From assembly GCF_004745595.1 (NCBI RefSeq), contig NZ_SRLH01000004.1:62001-126000 (forward strand): a DNA stretch of 64,000 nucleotides, read 5' to 3'. The notes under the pieces were generated by a model. It saw only the letters and a program-made list of their open reading frames with translations. It did no database searches and was not told the origin of the DNA. Within the stretch, counting starts at the first letter, position 1. Every line of letters begins with the position of its first letter. The position numbers were made by a program, and so were the translations under genes. This DNA comes from Flavobacterium humi (GTDB lineage: Bacteria; Bacteroidota; Bacteroidia; Flavobacteriales; Flavobacteriaceae). Of this stretch, positions 52,053 through 61,408 are shown in pieces.

Positions 52053-52859
52053 TTACTGCATTTTAACAACTATCGGTAGTGAATAAGAAGTCCTTACCGG
52101 TTTTCCTTTGTAAATTCCCGGTTCCCATTTGGTTTTAATCGATTTTAAAACCCGTATGGCTTCTTTATCCAAACCATATCCAGGGCTTCTTGGAACAGTA
52201 ATGTTGGTAAGGCTTCCGTCTCTTTCTACTACAAAATAAACGATAACTTTTACTGTTTTTTCTTCATCAATAGAAGGTGCTTCAAATTTGTTGCCTACGA
52301 TTCTTAAGAATTCGGCTATTCCTCCAGGGAAATTCGGGTTTCTTTCCAGGCCAACTGATGGCAAGATTGCCGTAGGATCTACTTCAGGCCCAGGATCAGT
52401 TACTGTTCCTCCAGTATTCCCGCCAGTTTCCGTTCCCGTTCCTGTAGTACTGGTATTGGTGGAAGGAGTTGTTGGCAAATCTGCATTTGTAGGGATTTCC
52501 GTTGGTGTGGCATCTTCTCGTTTTACTACTACAGGAGTGGCAAATTGTACCGGCGCTTTTGGTGCCGTATTCGCGACTGCTGTTTGAGATTTAGGCTGTT
52601 TTATATTAGGCTGAAATTTTACATCAACCGTCCTTAATACACAGTCGGGATCAATGGGTTCTACTACTTTGGGTTTGTCGAATGAGCTTAAGATCATCGG
52701 CAATGCAGCAAGCCCGGCCATTAGGGCCAATGCGCTAAAGAAAGCCTTCATTGTGGTTTTACCATCTTCCTGGCGTAATTTGTACGCACCGTATTCTTTG
52801 TTTTTTCCTTCAAAAACCAGCTCCAGCCATTCGTTTTTGTTAATGTTTAACTTTGACAT
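52053..52859 (-). CDS. TonB-family energy-transducing protein
   Basis: The ATG at 52859 gives a 268-residue protein MSKLNINKNEWLELVFEGKNKEYGAYKLR, the usual start of Bacteroidetes TonB paralogues; an upstream ATG at 52925 adds 22 residues and is less likely. It has one transmembrane helix (about 39-57, ALALMAGLAALPMILSSF), a Pro/Thr/Gly-rich periplasmic linker (about 95-165), and a C-terminal TonB domain (about 178-268) with the conserved VERDGSLTNITVPRSPGYGLDKEAIRVLKS block. It passes proton-motive force from an ExbB/ExbD complex, not encoded here, to outer-membrane receptors, possibly those in this window. Confidence 0.9.
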   Translation of the reverse strand: MSKLNINKNEWLELVFEGKNKEYGAYKLRQEDGKTTMKAFFSALALMAGLAALPMILSSFDKPKVVEPIDPDCVLRTVDVKFQPNIKQPKSQTAVANTAPKAPVQFATPVVVKREDATPTEIPTNADLPTTPSTNTSTTGTGTETGGNTGGTVTDPGPEVDPTAILPSVGLERNPNFPGGIAEFLRIVGNKFEAPSIDEEKTVKVIVYFVVERDGSLTNITVPRSPGYGLDKEAIRVLKSIKTKWEPGIYKGKPVRTSYSLPIVVKMQ

Positions 52860-53009
52860 AATTTTTCGGTTTATAATTAATAATTTTCTATAGCTATAAA
52901 GAATAGGAAGAAAAAACCGTGCCAAAATTTTGTTAAATCAGGAAATAAAACAAAATATTAATAAAAAGATTGCATTTTGCGTAATTCGAAATGATGGTAA
53001 AAGAAAGAT

Positions 53010-53558
53010 TTAAGATCGGGTAATGATCTCGGCTAATAATTTTTTTGCCCGTAACAATTTGATCTTTACGTTGTTGAGTGGTTCGTTGACTTCGTCGGCA
53101 ATTTCCTGGTAACTCATTTCCTGGAAATAACGCATTTGGATTACTTCCTGGTAAGCCGGTTTCAATTCTTTGATAAACTGAAGCAAACGTGATAAATTTT
53201 GTTCCGTAATCAATTTGTCTTCTGCAGAAGGAGAGGAATCGGCAACATTGTAGGCAATATGGTCTTCTTCGTCTGTAATATCGATAAAAAGCGAAGATTT
53301 CTTTTTCCGGAGCAAATCAATATGTACATTTTTGGCAATAGCGATAAGCCAGGTATTGAATTGAAATTCAGGATTGTAAGTAGCTATTTTGTCAAAAGCC
53401 TTTGAGAAGGTTTCAATGGTAATGTCTTCTGCATCTGTTTCATTTTCAGTACGTTGCAGCATAAAGCCGTATACTTCATTCCAATATTTATCGAGAAGAA
53501 AAGTAAAAGCAACCTGATCGCCTAATTTTGCTTTTTCTATTTGATTTTTTATTTCCAA
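53010..53558 (-). CDS. ECF-type RNA polymerase sigma factor
   Basis: A 182-residue sigma-70-family factor of the extracytoplasmic-function type. Region 2 (about 14-80) contains the DAEDITIETFSKAF helix, and region 4 (about 120-175) the helix-turn-helix MSYQEIADEVNEPLNNVKIKLLRAKK. No anti-sigma gene lies next to it, so control of its activity is not visible. It overlaps the glycosyltransferase stop by 10 bp, so the two are co-translated on one transcript. Confidence 0.93.
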   Translation of the reverse strand: MEIKNQIEKAKLGDQVAFTFLLDKYWNEVYGFMLQRTENETDAEDITIETFSKAFDKIATYNPEFQFNTWLIAIAKNVHIDLLRKKKSSLFIDITDEEDHIAYNVADSSPSAEDKLITEQNLSRLLQFIKELKPAYQEVIQMRYFQEMSYQEIADEVNEPLNNVKIKLLRAKKLLAEIITRS

Positions 53559-54661
53559 GTGACTGGTTTTGAGAAAATATTCCTAAAAAACACATTTAAT
53601 TGTGTGAATATAAGTATTATTTCGATAATTGGATACCAATACATTACATCTTTTTCTTTTAGTTTGCCTGCAGAAAATCCTAACGACATCCAACTGATCA
53701 GGTATCGGAAGAAAATCAGCGCCAGGACAATGATCCATTCAAATTGGAATAGCAATAATATAATAGGCAATACTAAAAATAAGAATTGGGAAACATAGAA
53801 TAGTCCCAATTGTGTCTTGTCAAAGGATTTATAATGCTTTGCAGTGGAAGCATGGCGGCGCTTCTGCATAAACCAGCTCCCGAAAGTTGTTTTGGCCTTC
53901 GAATAGGTAAAACTTTCCTCATTGTAAGCGATAGCGGTTTTTTCCTTGGTAGCGGTTTCGTTGATAAATAAATCATCGTCTCCCGAACGGATTTTCATGT
54001 GGTGTACAAAGCCGTTTGCATTGAAAAATTCTTCTTTTTTGTAGGCTAAATTCCGCCCGACTCCCATATACGGTTTGCCCAATCTTGCCCACGAAAAATA
54101 CTGCGTTGCAGTCAGTAAAGTTTCAAAACGGATGATTTTGTTCAGGAAACCAGGTTCTTTTTCGTAAGCTCCATATCCTAAAACAATGGTTTTATGCAAG
54201 GTGAAATGGGATGTCATTTCAGAAATCCATTCCCTGGAATTCGGGTAACAATCGGCATCGATAAAAAGGAGGTATTCCTTGGTAGCGGCTTTGATCCCAA
54301 GTGTCAGGGCGAATTTTTTATTGCCCCAAAAGGCTTCGTTGTTTTCTACTTTTACCAGTTTTACATTGGCGTATTTTTTTTCGAATTCTTCAAAAACTTC
54401 CAGTGTTTCATCCCTTGAAGCGTCGTCAATCAGGATGATTTCAAAATTGGAATAATTCTGGTCGGCCAGGAGTGGAATGAATTTTTTTACGTTTTCTTCT
54501 TCATTTTTAGCGCATACGATTACAGAAACGGAAAGGTGTTTCGGGGTGCTTGCCTGTGGTTTCAGAAATGAAAATTTACCAAAAATAAGGCCATAGTACA
54601 CCACTTGGATGAGGGTAATCGCGGAAAAAATGTAAAGTAAAACGAGTAAAAATTGCTCCAT
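53549..54661 (-). CDS. Membrane glycosyltransferase family 2
   Basis: A 370-residue GT2 enzyme with an N-terminal membrane helix (about 3-25), a GT-A catalytic domain (about 45-270) and about three C-terminal helices (about 295-365). The nucleotide-sugar motifs are present: VIVCAKNEEENV, ILIDDASRDETLE, the DXD motif FIDADCYPN, and a later GDDDLFIN acid region with QKRRHAST in place of the QxxRW motif. It transfers a sugar to an unknown lipid or polysaccharide acceptor on the cytoplasmic face. It has a near-ideal promoter and shares its transcript with the ECF sigma factor. Confidence 0.9.
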   Translation of the reverse strand: MEQFLLVLLYIFSAITLIQVVYYGLIFGKFSFLKPQASTPKHLSVSVIVCAKNEEENVKKFIPLLADQNYSNFEIILIDDASRDETLEVFEEFEKKYANVKLVKVENNEAFWGNKKFALTLGIKAATKEYLLFIDADCYPNSREWISEMTSHFTLHKTIVLGYGAYEKEPGFLNKIIRFETLLTATQYFSWARLGKPYMGVGRNLAYKKEEFFNANGFVHHMKIRSGDDDLFINETATKEKTAIAYNEESFTYSKAKTTFGSWFMQKRRHASTAKHYKSFDKTQLGLFYVSQFLFLVLPIILLLFQFEWIIVLALIFFRYLISWMSLGFSAGKLKEKDVMYWYPIIEIILIFTQLNVFFRNIFSKPVTWK

Positions 54662-54684
54662 AAAACCAGTAAAAAATAATGGAG

Positions 54685-54714
54685 CAAATGTAGTTATTAA
54701 TTGACAATGTACAA
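54685..54714 (-). promoter_or_regulatory. Promoter of glycosyltransferase-sigma factor operon
   Basis: On the minus strand TACATTTG (54685-54692) is the -7 element and TTG (54712-54714) the -33 element, spacer 19 bp, 23 bp before the start codon. Confidence 0.75.
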
Positions 54715-54743
54715 TTGATAATTTGTAATTATAAATTCGTATA

Positions 54744-55355
54744 TTATTTGTTTTTTTTCATCTCCAGGGCAATTTGCTTCGCGTTATGATCGTCTGAATT
54801 TTCCAATTTGGCAATGATGTTTTGGTAGTTTTTCGCATCCCGGTTTTGGGATAGTTTTTTTATCGCTTCGAGTGAAGTGATTTCAATTTCAAAAGCGATA
54901 ATGCCGCGGGCCTGCATCATGGTTTTTGCGGACAAATCTTCCACCCGGATTGGTTTTTCAGAATTTTTCTCGTACTTGTCCACTAATTTTTTGAGCGAAA
55001 GTATTGTTTCTTCAGGGGTTAAAATAGAGATCTTCCCGTAGGCGTGTACCGCAAGGTAATTCCAGGTCGGGACATTTTCATGATCGTACCAGGAAGACGA
55101 TATGTAGGAATGCGGCCCGGAAAAAACAGCCAGGACTTCCGTATTTGCCGCAAGGCTTTTTCCCTGCGGGTTTTCTTTCGAAATATGCCCTACCAAAATA
55201 TCCCGTCCGTTCGGGTTTTGATCCAAAATCAAAGGAATATGCGTGGCACAAGGCCTTCCGTCGGTTTGATTGATCAAAATAGCAAAACCGTTTTCGTGGA
55301 TGAAATGCTGTATTTCTTCGCGGTTTTCGTTTTTGTAGATTTCAGGGATGTACAT
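54744..55355 (-). CDS. PaiB-type FMN-binding regulator
   Basis: A 203-residue FMN-binding split-barrel protein of the PaiB (negative transcriptional regulator) family. The family signatures HIPLILD (about 39-45), GHISKENPQ, FSGPHSYISSSWYD and VPTWNYLAVHAYG are all seen. In Bacillus PaiB affects sporulation and protease genes, but here it probably binds FMN and may be an enzyme. It lies 34 bp after the TPR gene on the same strand and may be read from the same long transcript. Confidence 0.9.
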   Translation of the reverse strand: MYIPEIYKNENREEIQHFIHENGFAILINQTDGRPCATHIPLILDQNPNGRDILVGHISKENPQGKSLAANTEVLAVFSGPHSYISSSWYDHENVPTWNYLAVHAYGKISILTPEETILSLKKLVDKYEKNSEKPIRVEDLSAKTMMQARGIIAFEIEITSLEAIKKLSQNRDAKNYQNIIAKLENSDDHNAKQIALEMKKNK

Positions 55356-55389
55356 ATCGGCAAAAATTGTAGTTCTAAACTTTCGTTTA

Positions 55390-56865
55390 TTAGTTGAGTT
55401 TCTCGTTTAACTTTTTTATCTCTTCTTCCGTAAAATTTAATTCAGCAGTATACTTCTTCAATTTTTGTTTGCTAATCTTTTTTAAAGGAGAATAATAAAT
55501 ATAATCGCTAAAGCCAGCCAACTGCGCCATAGGGTCTTCACTGTCGGTGTTTTCTTTATTGAGTAGTTTCTTTACCACTTTTAGGACTTCTTTTGCGCCT
55601 TTTTCTTCATTGAATCGTATAATTTCTTCAGGGACATTGGGTGGCATCATAGTCATTGGCATATGGGCAATTTTGGGTAGGTATTCTACCAATATCTGCC
55701 AGGAGCTTTCATCTTTTACTTTTGACATAATTTCAGAAAGGTTTGTAATCGTGCAAGTTGATACGTCCGTGTTGAAAAGTTTATGTGTTTTTTCCAAGGC
55801 CGGTTTTCCTATTTTAGCTAAGATCTCAGTGGCTTTTTCTTCAACTCCATTGCCATGATTTGTATGGATTTTTAATATAGTCAAACAAATATCAATTGTA
55901 TAATCTTCACTTTCGGATTTTTGGATTTTATCCAATTTCGATAATTTTGCTTTTGCATCATTTTGTTCAGAACTGAAGAAAGTCACTACCTCAAAATTCT
56001 TGTCGTTATATTCAATATTTGAAAAATAAGGAACATGATTATTAAAAATTGCCTTTTTGTTAAATTCATCCTGCTTTATTTTGTTGCCTGAAAGTTCATA
56101 AAGTTCGGACAACTTGTTGAGGATTTGAGGTTCTTTGGGATATTTTGATAATAACTTCATTAAATATTTTTCAGCTTCATCGTATTTTTTGAGCTGAACA
56201 TAATTAGTAGCAATATTGAATGTTGCTTCATCATTAAATTCGTCCAGAGCTGAAAGTTTTTCAAATGCCTGGTTCGATTTTTCGAAAGCTCCCTTTAGCT
56301 GATGGATTTTGGCAATAATGAATAATTCCTCATTACTGTCCGGGAATTTATGTGTAAGATATTCTAAATCTGCTAAAGCGGATTTTAGATTTTCTTCTTT
56401 AAATTGAGTGTCATCAAATTTTAGTTTTTCATTTTGAGAGAGGTAAATGCTGTTTCCATCTATGTTTTTTTTGCCAATCCCATTTTGGTATAACTCAAGG
56501 CTTAGCTGGTACCGCCCTTTTATCAATTCAGGAACACTGCCAAACATATCAATCCCACTTTCAATAATATTCAGGCCGTCCAATAATTTTCCACTCCTGA
56601 AAAGAGAAAGGCCATAAATACCAAAGGCTTCCGGGCATTTTTGGTTCTTTTCAAACAATTCTTTGGATTGCATTACCGCTTTTGCGCTATTGTTTTCCTG
56701 CAACGAAATTATTACCTTGTTGAGTTCATTTAAAATAGAATCATCGCATTTTATATACGCCTTTTCCAATGCAGGATAATCAAATATGCGTCTGTTAAAA
56801 CTCTGGGAAAAACTTGTCAATGACCAAAATAGCAATAGGATTAGAATGGAAATGTTTTTTTTCAT
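55390..56865 (-). CDS. Exported TPR protein
   Basis: A 491-residue exported protein (signal MKKNISILILLLFWSLTSFSQS). The sequence is mostly helical, with at least four TPR-like repeats (clear in ELFIIAKIHQLKGAFEKSNQAF, ATFNIATNYVQLKKYDEAEKYL and PQILNKLSELYELSGN; about 165-275). The C-terminal half is also helical but unlike TPR, ending in a Lys-rich segment. It begins 15 bp after murB, so they share a transcript. It probably binds partner proteins in the periplasm; the function is unknown. Confidence 0.8.
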   Translation of the reverse strand: MKKNISILILLLFWSLTSFSQSFNRRIFDYPALEKAYIKCDDSILNELNKVIISLQENNSAKAVMQSKELFEKNQKCPEAFGIYGLSLFRSGKLLDGLNIIESGIDMFGSVPELIKGRYQLSLELYQNGIGKKNIDGNSIYLSQNEKLKFDDTQFKEENLKSALADLEYLTHKFPDSNEELFIIAKIHQLKGAFEKSNQAFEKLSALDEFNDEATFNIATNYVQLKKYDEAEKYLMKLLSKYPKEPQILNKLSELYELSGNKIKQDEFNKKAIFNNHVPYFSNIEYNDKNFEVVTFFSSEQNDAKAKLSKLDKIQKSESEDYTIDICLTILKIHTNHGNGVEEKATEILAKIGKPALEKTHKLFNTDVSTCTITNLSEIMSKVKDESSWQILVEYLPKIAHMPMTMMPPNVPEEIIRFNEEKGAKEVLKVVKKLLNKENTDSEDPMAQLAGFSDYIYYSPLKKISKQKLKKYTAELNFTEEEIKKLNEKLN

Positions 56866-56880
56866 GTCTTTATTTTAATA

Positions 56881-57894
56881 TTAAATCACATTTACTTCCG
56901 CTTCAATCGCGATTCCGTATTTTTCAAAAATGGTTTTCTGGATATCTTTCGAAACATTCAGGATTTCCTGGCCCGTCGCGTTGCCGTAATTGACAAGGAC
57001 CAACGCCTGGTTTTTATGGATTCCGGCATCGCCAAAACGTTTTCCCTTGAAACCAGCCTGTTCAATGAGCCAGCCAGCCGGGACTTTGACTTCCGTTTCA
57101 GAAACGTCATAATGCTTTATTTCTGGGAATTTCTCTTTTACCTGGTTGAACAATGTCCTGGAAATGATTGGGTTTTTGAAAAAACTTCCGCTGTTTCCCA
57201 ATTCTTTAGGGTCTGGCAATTTGCTTTGGCGGATGGCAATTACCGCATTGCTCACATCCTTTAATGCCGGGTTTGAAATGCCTTTGTTTTCCAGTTCTTT
57301 GGCAATATCACCGTAGGAAATATTGATTTTATGGTTCTTTTTTGTCAGTTTGAAAATAACAGAAGTGATGATGTACTGGTCTTTGGCTTCGTGTTTGAAG
57401 ATGCTTTCGCGGTACCCGAAACGGCATTCTTCTTTGGTAAAGGTCTTCATTTCGCGTGAAGCGATATTCATGGCGTCGCAGGAAATAAAAGTGTCTTTTA
57501 TCTCGGTTCCGTACGCCCCTATGTTCTGAACAGGCGTAGTGCCTACGTTCCCGGGAATGAGCGACATGTTTTCCAATCCGCCGAAATCCTTGTCAATGGT
57601 CCAAAGCACAAATTCATGCCAGTTTTCGCCGGCCTGGCCTTCCACCCAGACAAAATCATCGTCTTCTTTCAGGATTTTTTTTCCTTTCAGGTCGATATGT
57701 ACGACCAGCGCGTCTACATCTTGTGTAAGGAGCATATTGCTTCCGCCGCCCAGGATGAATTTCTTCTCGTTCGGGTTCTCTTCCAAAACAGTTTCCAAAT
57801 CTGCAATGGAATGGACGGCTACAAATTTCCGGGCCTTGGCTTCGATGCCAAAAGTGTTGTATTTTTTTAAGGAAAAATGATTTTGGATCTGCAT
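56881..57894 (-). CDS. murB: UDP-N-acetylenolpyruvoylglucosamine reductase
   Basis: A 337-residue MurB (type I, close to the E. coli form) that reduces UDP-GlcNAc-enolpyruvate to UDP-MurNAc using FAD and NADPH in peptidoglycan synthesis. The FAD motif ILGGGSNMLLT (about 47-57), LIPGNVGTTPVQNIGAYG (about 112-129), GYRESIFK with the catalytic Arg, NSGSFFKNP with the catalytic Ser, and the Glu near the end (AIEAEVNVI) are intact. It is in the recF-to-TPR gene run. Confidence 0.96.
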   Translation of the reverse strand: MQIQNHFSLKKYNTFGIEAKARKFVAVHSIADLETVLEENPNEKKFILGGGSNMLLTQDVDALVVHIDLKGKKILKEDDDFVWVEGQAGENWHEFVLWTIDKDFGGLENMSLIPGNVGTTPVQNIGAYGTEIKDTFISCDAMNIASREMKTFTKEECRFGYRESIFKHEAKDQYIITSVIFKLTKKNHKINISYGDIAKELENKGISNPALKDVSNAVIAIRQSKLPDPKELGNSGSFFKNPIISRTLFNQVKEKFPEIKHYDVSETEVKVPAGWLIEQAGFKGKRFGDAGIHKNQALVLVNYGNATGQEILNVSKDIQKTIFEKYGIAIEAEVNVI

Positions 57895-57923
57895 GTAACT
57901 ATCAGCATTTAAAAATTTAATAT

Positions 57924-58598
57924 TTAGTCTTCTGTTTCCAAAGCACGGTTCAAAAACTCGTTGAGCGGCTTGATCAGGATTAGTTTTTGGGCAATTTTTT
58001 TGGAGAAATCCTTGTCTGAAAATAATTTGTCATCAATTTTTCGGGAACAGGTGAAACTTTTTAATTTCAGGAATTCGATAGCCGGATGATCCGGTTCGTA
58101 ACCTTTCGGTGCCTTTTTCAATACGTTGTTTTCTTCCCGGTCAATCTCCCCGAATTCTTTTTGGAAGGCAGGATCAGTTGCAATTCTTTCCAGGTCGTCA
58201 TAAAAAAAAGCAATTTCCTTTCGTATTTTTTTCAGCTCTTCTGCTTCCGGGCACCAGACACCGCCGGCAATAAACGAGCTCCCTTTTTCAAAATGGATGT
58301 AATAGCCGGGGCTGTTTTTCCTGTTTTTATTGGTGGTCAGCCAAACACCCATATTGGTTTTGTACGGCGATTTGTCTTTTGAAAAACGAATGTCCCGGTT
58401 AATGCGGAACGTGCAATTTTTGACTTCCAATAACTCTAATGAAGGATCAAGGGGTTTCATTTCATCCAAAACCGAAGCAATGAACTTGTGGTACTCTTTC
58501 TTGTAATTTTCGTACCGCTTCTTGTTGGCGTGCATCCATTCGGTATTGTTATTGGCTTTTAGGTCGTCAATAAACTGAATAGCTTCTTTAGAAATCAT
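57924..58598 (-). CDS. DUF2461 family protein
   Basis: A 224-residue DUF2461 (TIGR02453) protein. The family pattern NNTEWMHANKKRYENYKKEY near the N-terminus and the later RDIRFSKDKSPYKTNMGVWL block (about 70-89), GYYIHFEKGSSFIAGG (about 97-112) and the ending region of Lys-rich helices are all present. The biochemical role is not known. It follows the rhodanese-thioredoxin gene with 1 bp between and precedes murB by 29 bp. Confidence 0.9.
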   Translation of the reverse strand: MISKEAIQFIDDLKANNNTEWMHANKKRYENYKKEYHKFIASVLDEMKPLDPSLELLEVKNCTFRINRDIRFSKDKSPYKTNMGVWLTTNKNRKNSPGYYIHFEKGSSFIAGGVWCPEAEELKKIRKEIAFFYDDLERIATDPAFQKEFGEIDREENNVLKKAPKGYEPDHPAIEFLKLKSFTCSRKIDDKLFSDKDFSKKIAQKLILIKPLNEFLNRALETED

Positions 58599-58599
58599 G

Positions 58600-59295
58600 C
58601 TACAAATGTTTTTTTAGGTCTTCTTCCGAAATATAACCGGTATTCCTCCAGGTTTCTTTTCCGTTTTCATACATGATAATGACAGGCAAACCGTCTAATT
58701 TCAGGCTGTTAACCAAAGTTTTGTTTTTATCGGCATCTAGCCGGACAATGGTCATTTTGCCTTTCAGGTCTTCCTGCATTTTAGTAATGTAAGGCGTCAT
58801 TTTTTTGCATGGGGCACACCATTCGGCATAAAAATCAATCATTATCTTTTTGTCCGATTGGAGCAATTCATCAAATTCCTGGGAACACATCCCGATAATT
58901 TTATCACTTGGGGCAGATAATCCTGACGCATTCCATTTCATAATGCCGCCGTCAAGGTTGTACACTTTTGTAAAACCCAATTCTTGCAGTTTATGGGCTG
59001 CCTGCGCGCTTCGTCCTCCTACTTTGCAGTATACGAAAACGGGTTTGGTTTTGTCGTATTTTTCCGCTTTTGCTGCAAAATCATCTCCATTCCAATTTAC
59101 ATTCGCGGCATTTTCAATATGTTCGGCAGTATATTCCTCAGGAGTCCTGACATCCAACAATTGCGGATGGTCCGAAGATTTCAATTTTTCGGCAAAGTCT
59201 TTGGCTTCAATGGTTTGCACGGTTTCAGCGTTTTGTCCCTGACAGCTCGCAAATAAAAGGCAAAGAGAGAAGAATTGTAGGATAAATGTTTTCAT
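58600..59295 (-). CDS. Rhodanese-thioredoxin fusion lipoprotein
   Basis: A 231-residue exported protein: signal with lipobox FASC (Cys18), a rhodanese domain (about 28-120) with the sulphur-carrying Cys in YCKVGGRSAQAA, and a thioredoxin domain (about 130-231) with the active site WCAPCKK. It could use the two redox sites in turn to handle persulphide or disulphide in the periplasm. Similar fusions occur in Bacteroidetes. It starts 29 bp after recF and is in the same run of genes. Confidence 0.88.
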   Translation of the reverse strand: MKTFILQFFSLCLLFASCQGQNAETVQTIEAKDFAEKLKSSDHPQLLDVRTPEEYTAEHIENAANVNWNGDDFAAKAEKYDKTKPVFVYCKVGGRSAQAAHKLQELGFTKVYNLDGGIMKWNASGLSAPSDKIIGMCSQEFDELLQSDKKIMIDFYAEWCAPCKKMTPYITKMQEDLKGKMTIVRLDADKNKTLVNSLKLDGLPVIIMYENGKETWRNTGYISEEDLKKHL

Positions 59296-59324
59296 GATGC
59301 TGAATTTTATAGCTAAAGTAAGAA

Positions 59325-60404
59325 TTAAAGATTAAATATTTTATAACTCTGATGCGTTGATTTTACGATATTTTCGGTTCTTTCCGAATGCGTATCCGAA
59401 ATAAATAACTGCCCGAAATCATCATTGTTGACCATAGCCACGATTTTTTCGACCCGCGTTTCGTCGAGTTTGTCAAAAATATCGTCAAAAAGCAAGATGG
59501 GTTTTTCGCCGCTCTGTTTTTTTACGAATTCGAACTGGGCCAGTTTCAGGGCGATCAAAAAGGATTTCTGCTGGCCCTGCGAACCAAATTTCTTAATGGG
59601 ATGATGTCCTATATTGAAAGATAAATCATCTTTATGGATACCAACGCTTGTGTACTGCAAAGCCCTGTCTTTATTGATGTTTTCCTGCAAAAGCGATAAC
59701 AGGTCCTGCTGGCTTAACTGGCTTTCGTATTCCAGTTGGACCGTTTCGGAAGAATTGGAGATGTTTTGGTAAAAAGCATTGAAGATCGGAATGAAATCAT
59801 TCAGGAATTCCTTTCTTTTCGTATATATGTTATGCCCGAAAACATTCAGTTGTTCGTTGTAAATTTCCAGTGTACCGGTTTCAAAAACACGGTTGACCGC
59901 AAAATATTTCAGCAAGGCGTTGCGCTGGCCCAGCACTTTTTGGTACTGTATCAGTTCCTGTAAATACTGGCTGTCGAGCTGCGAAATGACGCTGTCTATG
60001 AATTTTCTCCGGGTTTCGCTGCCTTCCCGTATCAGGTCGGCATCGGTTGGCGAGATAATAACCAAAGGTATGAACCCTAAATGGTCCGAAAACTTCTCGT
60101 ATATTTTCCCATTGCGTTTCAGGATTTTCTTTTGTCCTTTTTTCAGGCTGCAGAGGATGCTTTCCGTCCGGCCCTGTTTCTCGAATTCCCCGTCAATGAC
60201 AAAAAAATCGGTACCGTGCTTAATGTTCTGTACGGCAAGGGTGTTGAAGTAGCTTTTGCCAAAGGCCAAATGGTAAATGGCATCCAGTACATTGGTCTTG
60301 CCAATGCCGTTTTTGCCGACAAAGCAGTTTATTTTATGTTCAAACTCAAAATTAGCTTCGCTGAAGTTTTTGAAATTAAATAATGAGATTTTTTTTAAGT
60401 ACAT
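59325..60404 (-). CDS. recF: DNA replication/repair protein RecF
   Basis: A 359-residue RecF, an SMC-like ATPase that loads RecA at single-strand gaps. Walker [15 protein letters not shown] (about 30-43), the RecF-type insert, ABC signature [16 protein letters not shown] (about 271-286) and Walker [14 protein letters not shown] (about 300-312) are visible. It starts a run of five co-directional genes (recF, rhodanese-thioredoxin, DUF2461, murB, TPR) with gaps of 1-29 bp. No clear TAnnTTTG element is seen on its strand. Confidence 0.95.
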   Translation of the reverse strand: MYLKKISLFNFKNFSEANFEFEHKINCFVGKNGIGKTNVLDAIYHLAFGKSYFNTLAVQNIKHGTDFFVIDGEFEKQGRTESILCSLKKGQKKILKRNGKIYEKFSDHLGFIPLVIISPTDADLIREGSETRRKFIDSVISQLDSQYLQELIQYQKVLGQRNALLKYFAVNRVFETGTLEIYNEQLNVFGHNIYTKRKEFLNDFIPIFNAFYQNISNSSETVQLEYESQLSQQDLLSLLQENINKDRALQYTSVGIHKDDLSFNIGHHPIKKFGSQGQQKSFLIALKLAQFEFVKKQSGEKPILLFDDIFDKLDETRVEKIVAMVNNDDFGQLFISDTHSERTENIVKSTHQSYKIFNL

Positions 60405-60494
60405 AAAATACTGGTGATTGAGTGTTTACGGCAATATGTAAACGGATATTTCTATTGTGGCCGCAAATTATTAAAAATATAGTGAAAACTTGTT

Positions 60495-60522
60495 TTGTTT
60501 TTCAATAAAAATTTTATTTTTG
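60495..60522 (+). promoter_or_regulatory. Promoter of membrane TPR gene
   Basis: TATTTTTG at 60515-60522 with TTG at 60495-60497 and a 17-bp spacer (a second TTG at 60490 gives 22 bp), 22 bp before the start codon. Confidence 0.7.
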
Positions 60523-60544
60523 CACCTCACTAATTTAAATATAA

Positions 60545-61336
60545 ATGGCAACTTATAATAAAAGAGGGTATAAAGCTCCAAAACCTGAAGGCGAGAAGTT
60601 AGAAAATGTTGAAGATCTGGAACAAGATATCAATGTTAATGAGAAGGACAGTACTACGGCTACCGTATTTAACACCCTTGACGAAACGGCTTCACGTACC
60701 GAAGAGTTTATTGCAAAAAACCAAAATATCATCCTTTCAGTAGTTGGTGGTATAGCTTTGGTTGTTGCAGGCTATTTATTGTATAGCAAATTTGTTTCCG
60801 GGCCAAAGGAAAACGAAGCGGCAAGCGATATGTTCCAGGCACAGCAATATTTCAAACAAGCTGTTGAGGGAACCGTGGCTAACGATTCTTTATACAACCT
60901 GGCTTTGAATGGTGGAGAAGGCAAACAAGGTTTCCTTGATATAATCGAATCTCATTCCGGTACGGATGCCGGTAACCTGGCAGAATACTATGCAGGAATG
61001 TCTTTCCTTAATACAAAACAATTCCAGAAAGCGATCGATCATTTGGCAAAATTCAAATCAGATGATGCTTTTGCCAATGCTATTGCCATTGGAGCTACAG
61101 GAGATGCATATGCCGAATTGAAAAAACCGGAGCAGGCATTGGAGTTTTACGTAAAAGCTGCTGAAAGCAACAAAAATGGAATGACAACACCGCGTTTCTT
61201 ATTAAAAGCAGGGCAAACCGCTTTGACTTTAAACAAAAAAGCAGACGCTTTGAAATACTTTACTGATATTAAAGATAATTTCAGTACGGCTCCTGAAGCT
61301 CAGAACATTGAGGCTTTAATAGGTTTAGCCCAATAA
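60545..61336 (+). CDS. Inner-membrane-anchored TPR protein (YfgM-like)
   Basis: A 263-residue protein with a charged cytoplasmic N-terminus (1-55), one transmembrane helix (about 59-79, IILSVVGGIALVVAGYLLY) and a periplasmic TPR domain (about 90-255; LAEYYAGMSFLNTKQFQKAIDHL and GDAYAELKKPEQALEFYVKAA are clear repeats). This layout resembles YfgM/tetratricopeptide partners of Sec-associated chaperones. It is 72 bp upstream of ribH on the same strand and may be co-transcribed. The precise role is unknown. Confidence 0.85.
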   Translation: MATYNKRGYKAPKPEGEKLENVEDLEQDINVNEKDSTTATVFNTLDETASRTEEFIAKNQNIILSVVGGIALVVAGYLLYSKFVSGPKENEAASDMFQAQQYFKQAVEGTVANDSLYNLALNGGEGKQGFLDIIESHSGTDAGNLAEYYAGMSFLNTKQFQKAIDHLAKFKSDDAFANAIAIGATGDAYAELKKPEQALEFYVKAAESNKNGMTTPRFLLKAGQTALTLNKKADALKYFTDIKDNFSTAPEAQNIEALIGLAQ

Positions 61337-61408
61337 TAATTTGAATTAGAGAATTAGGATTAAGGATTTTAAATGTTTAAATTCGTAATTCAAATTCCTA
61401 TTTAAATT

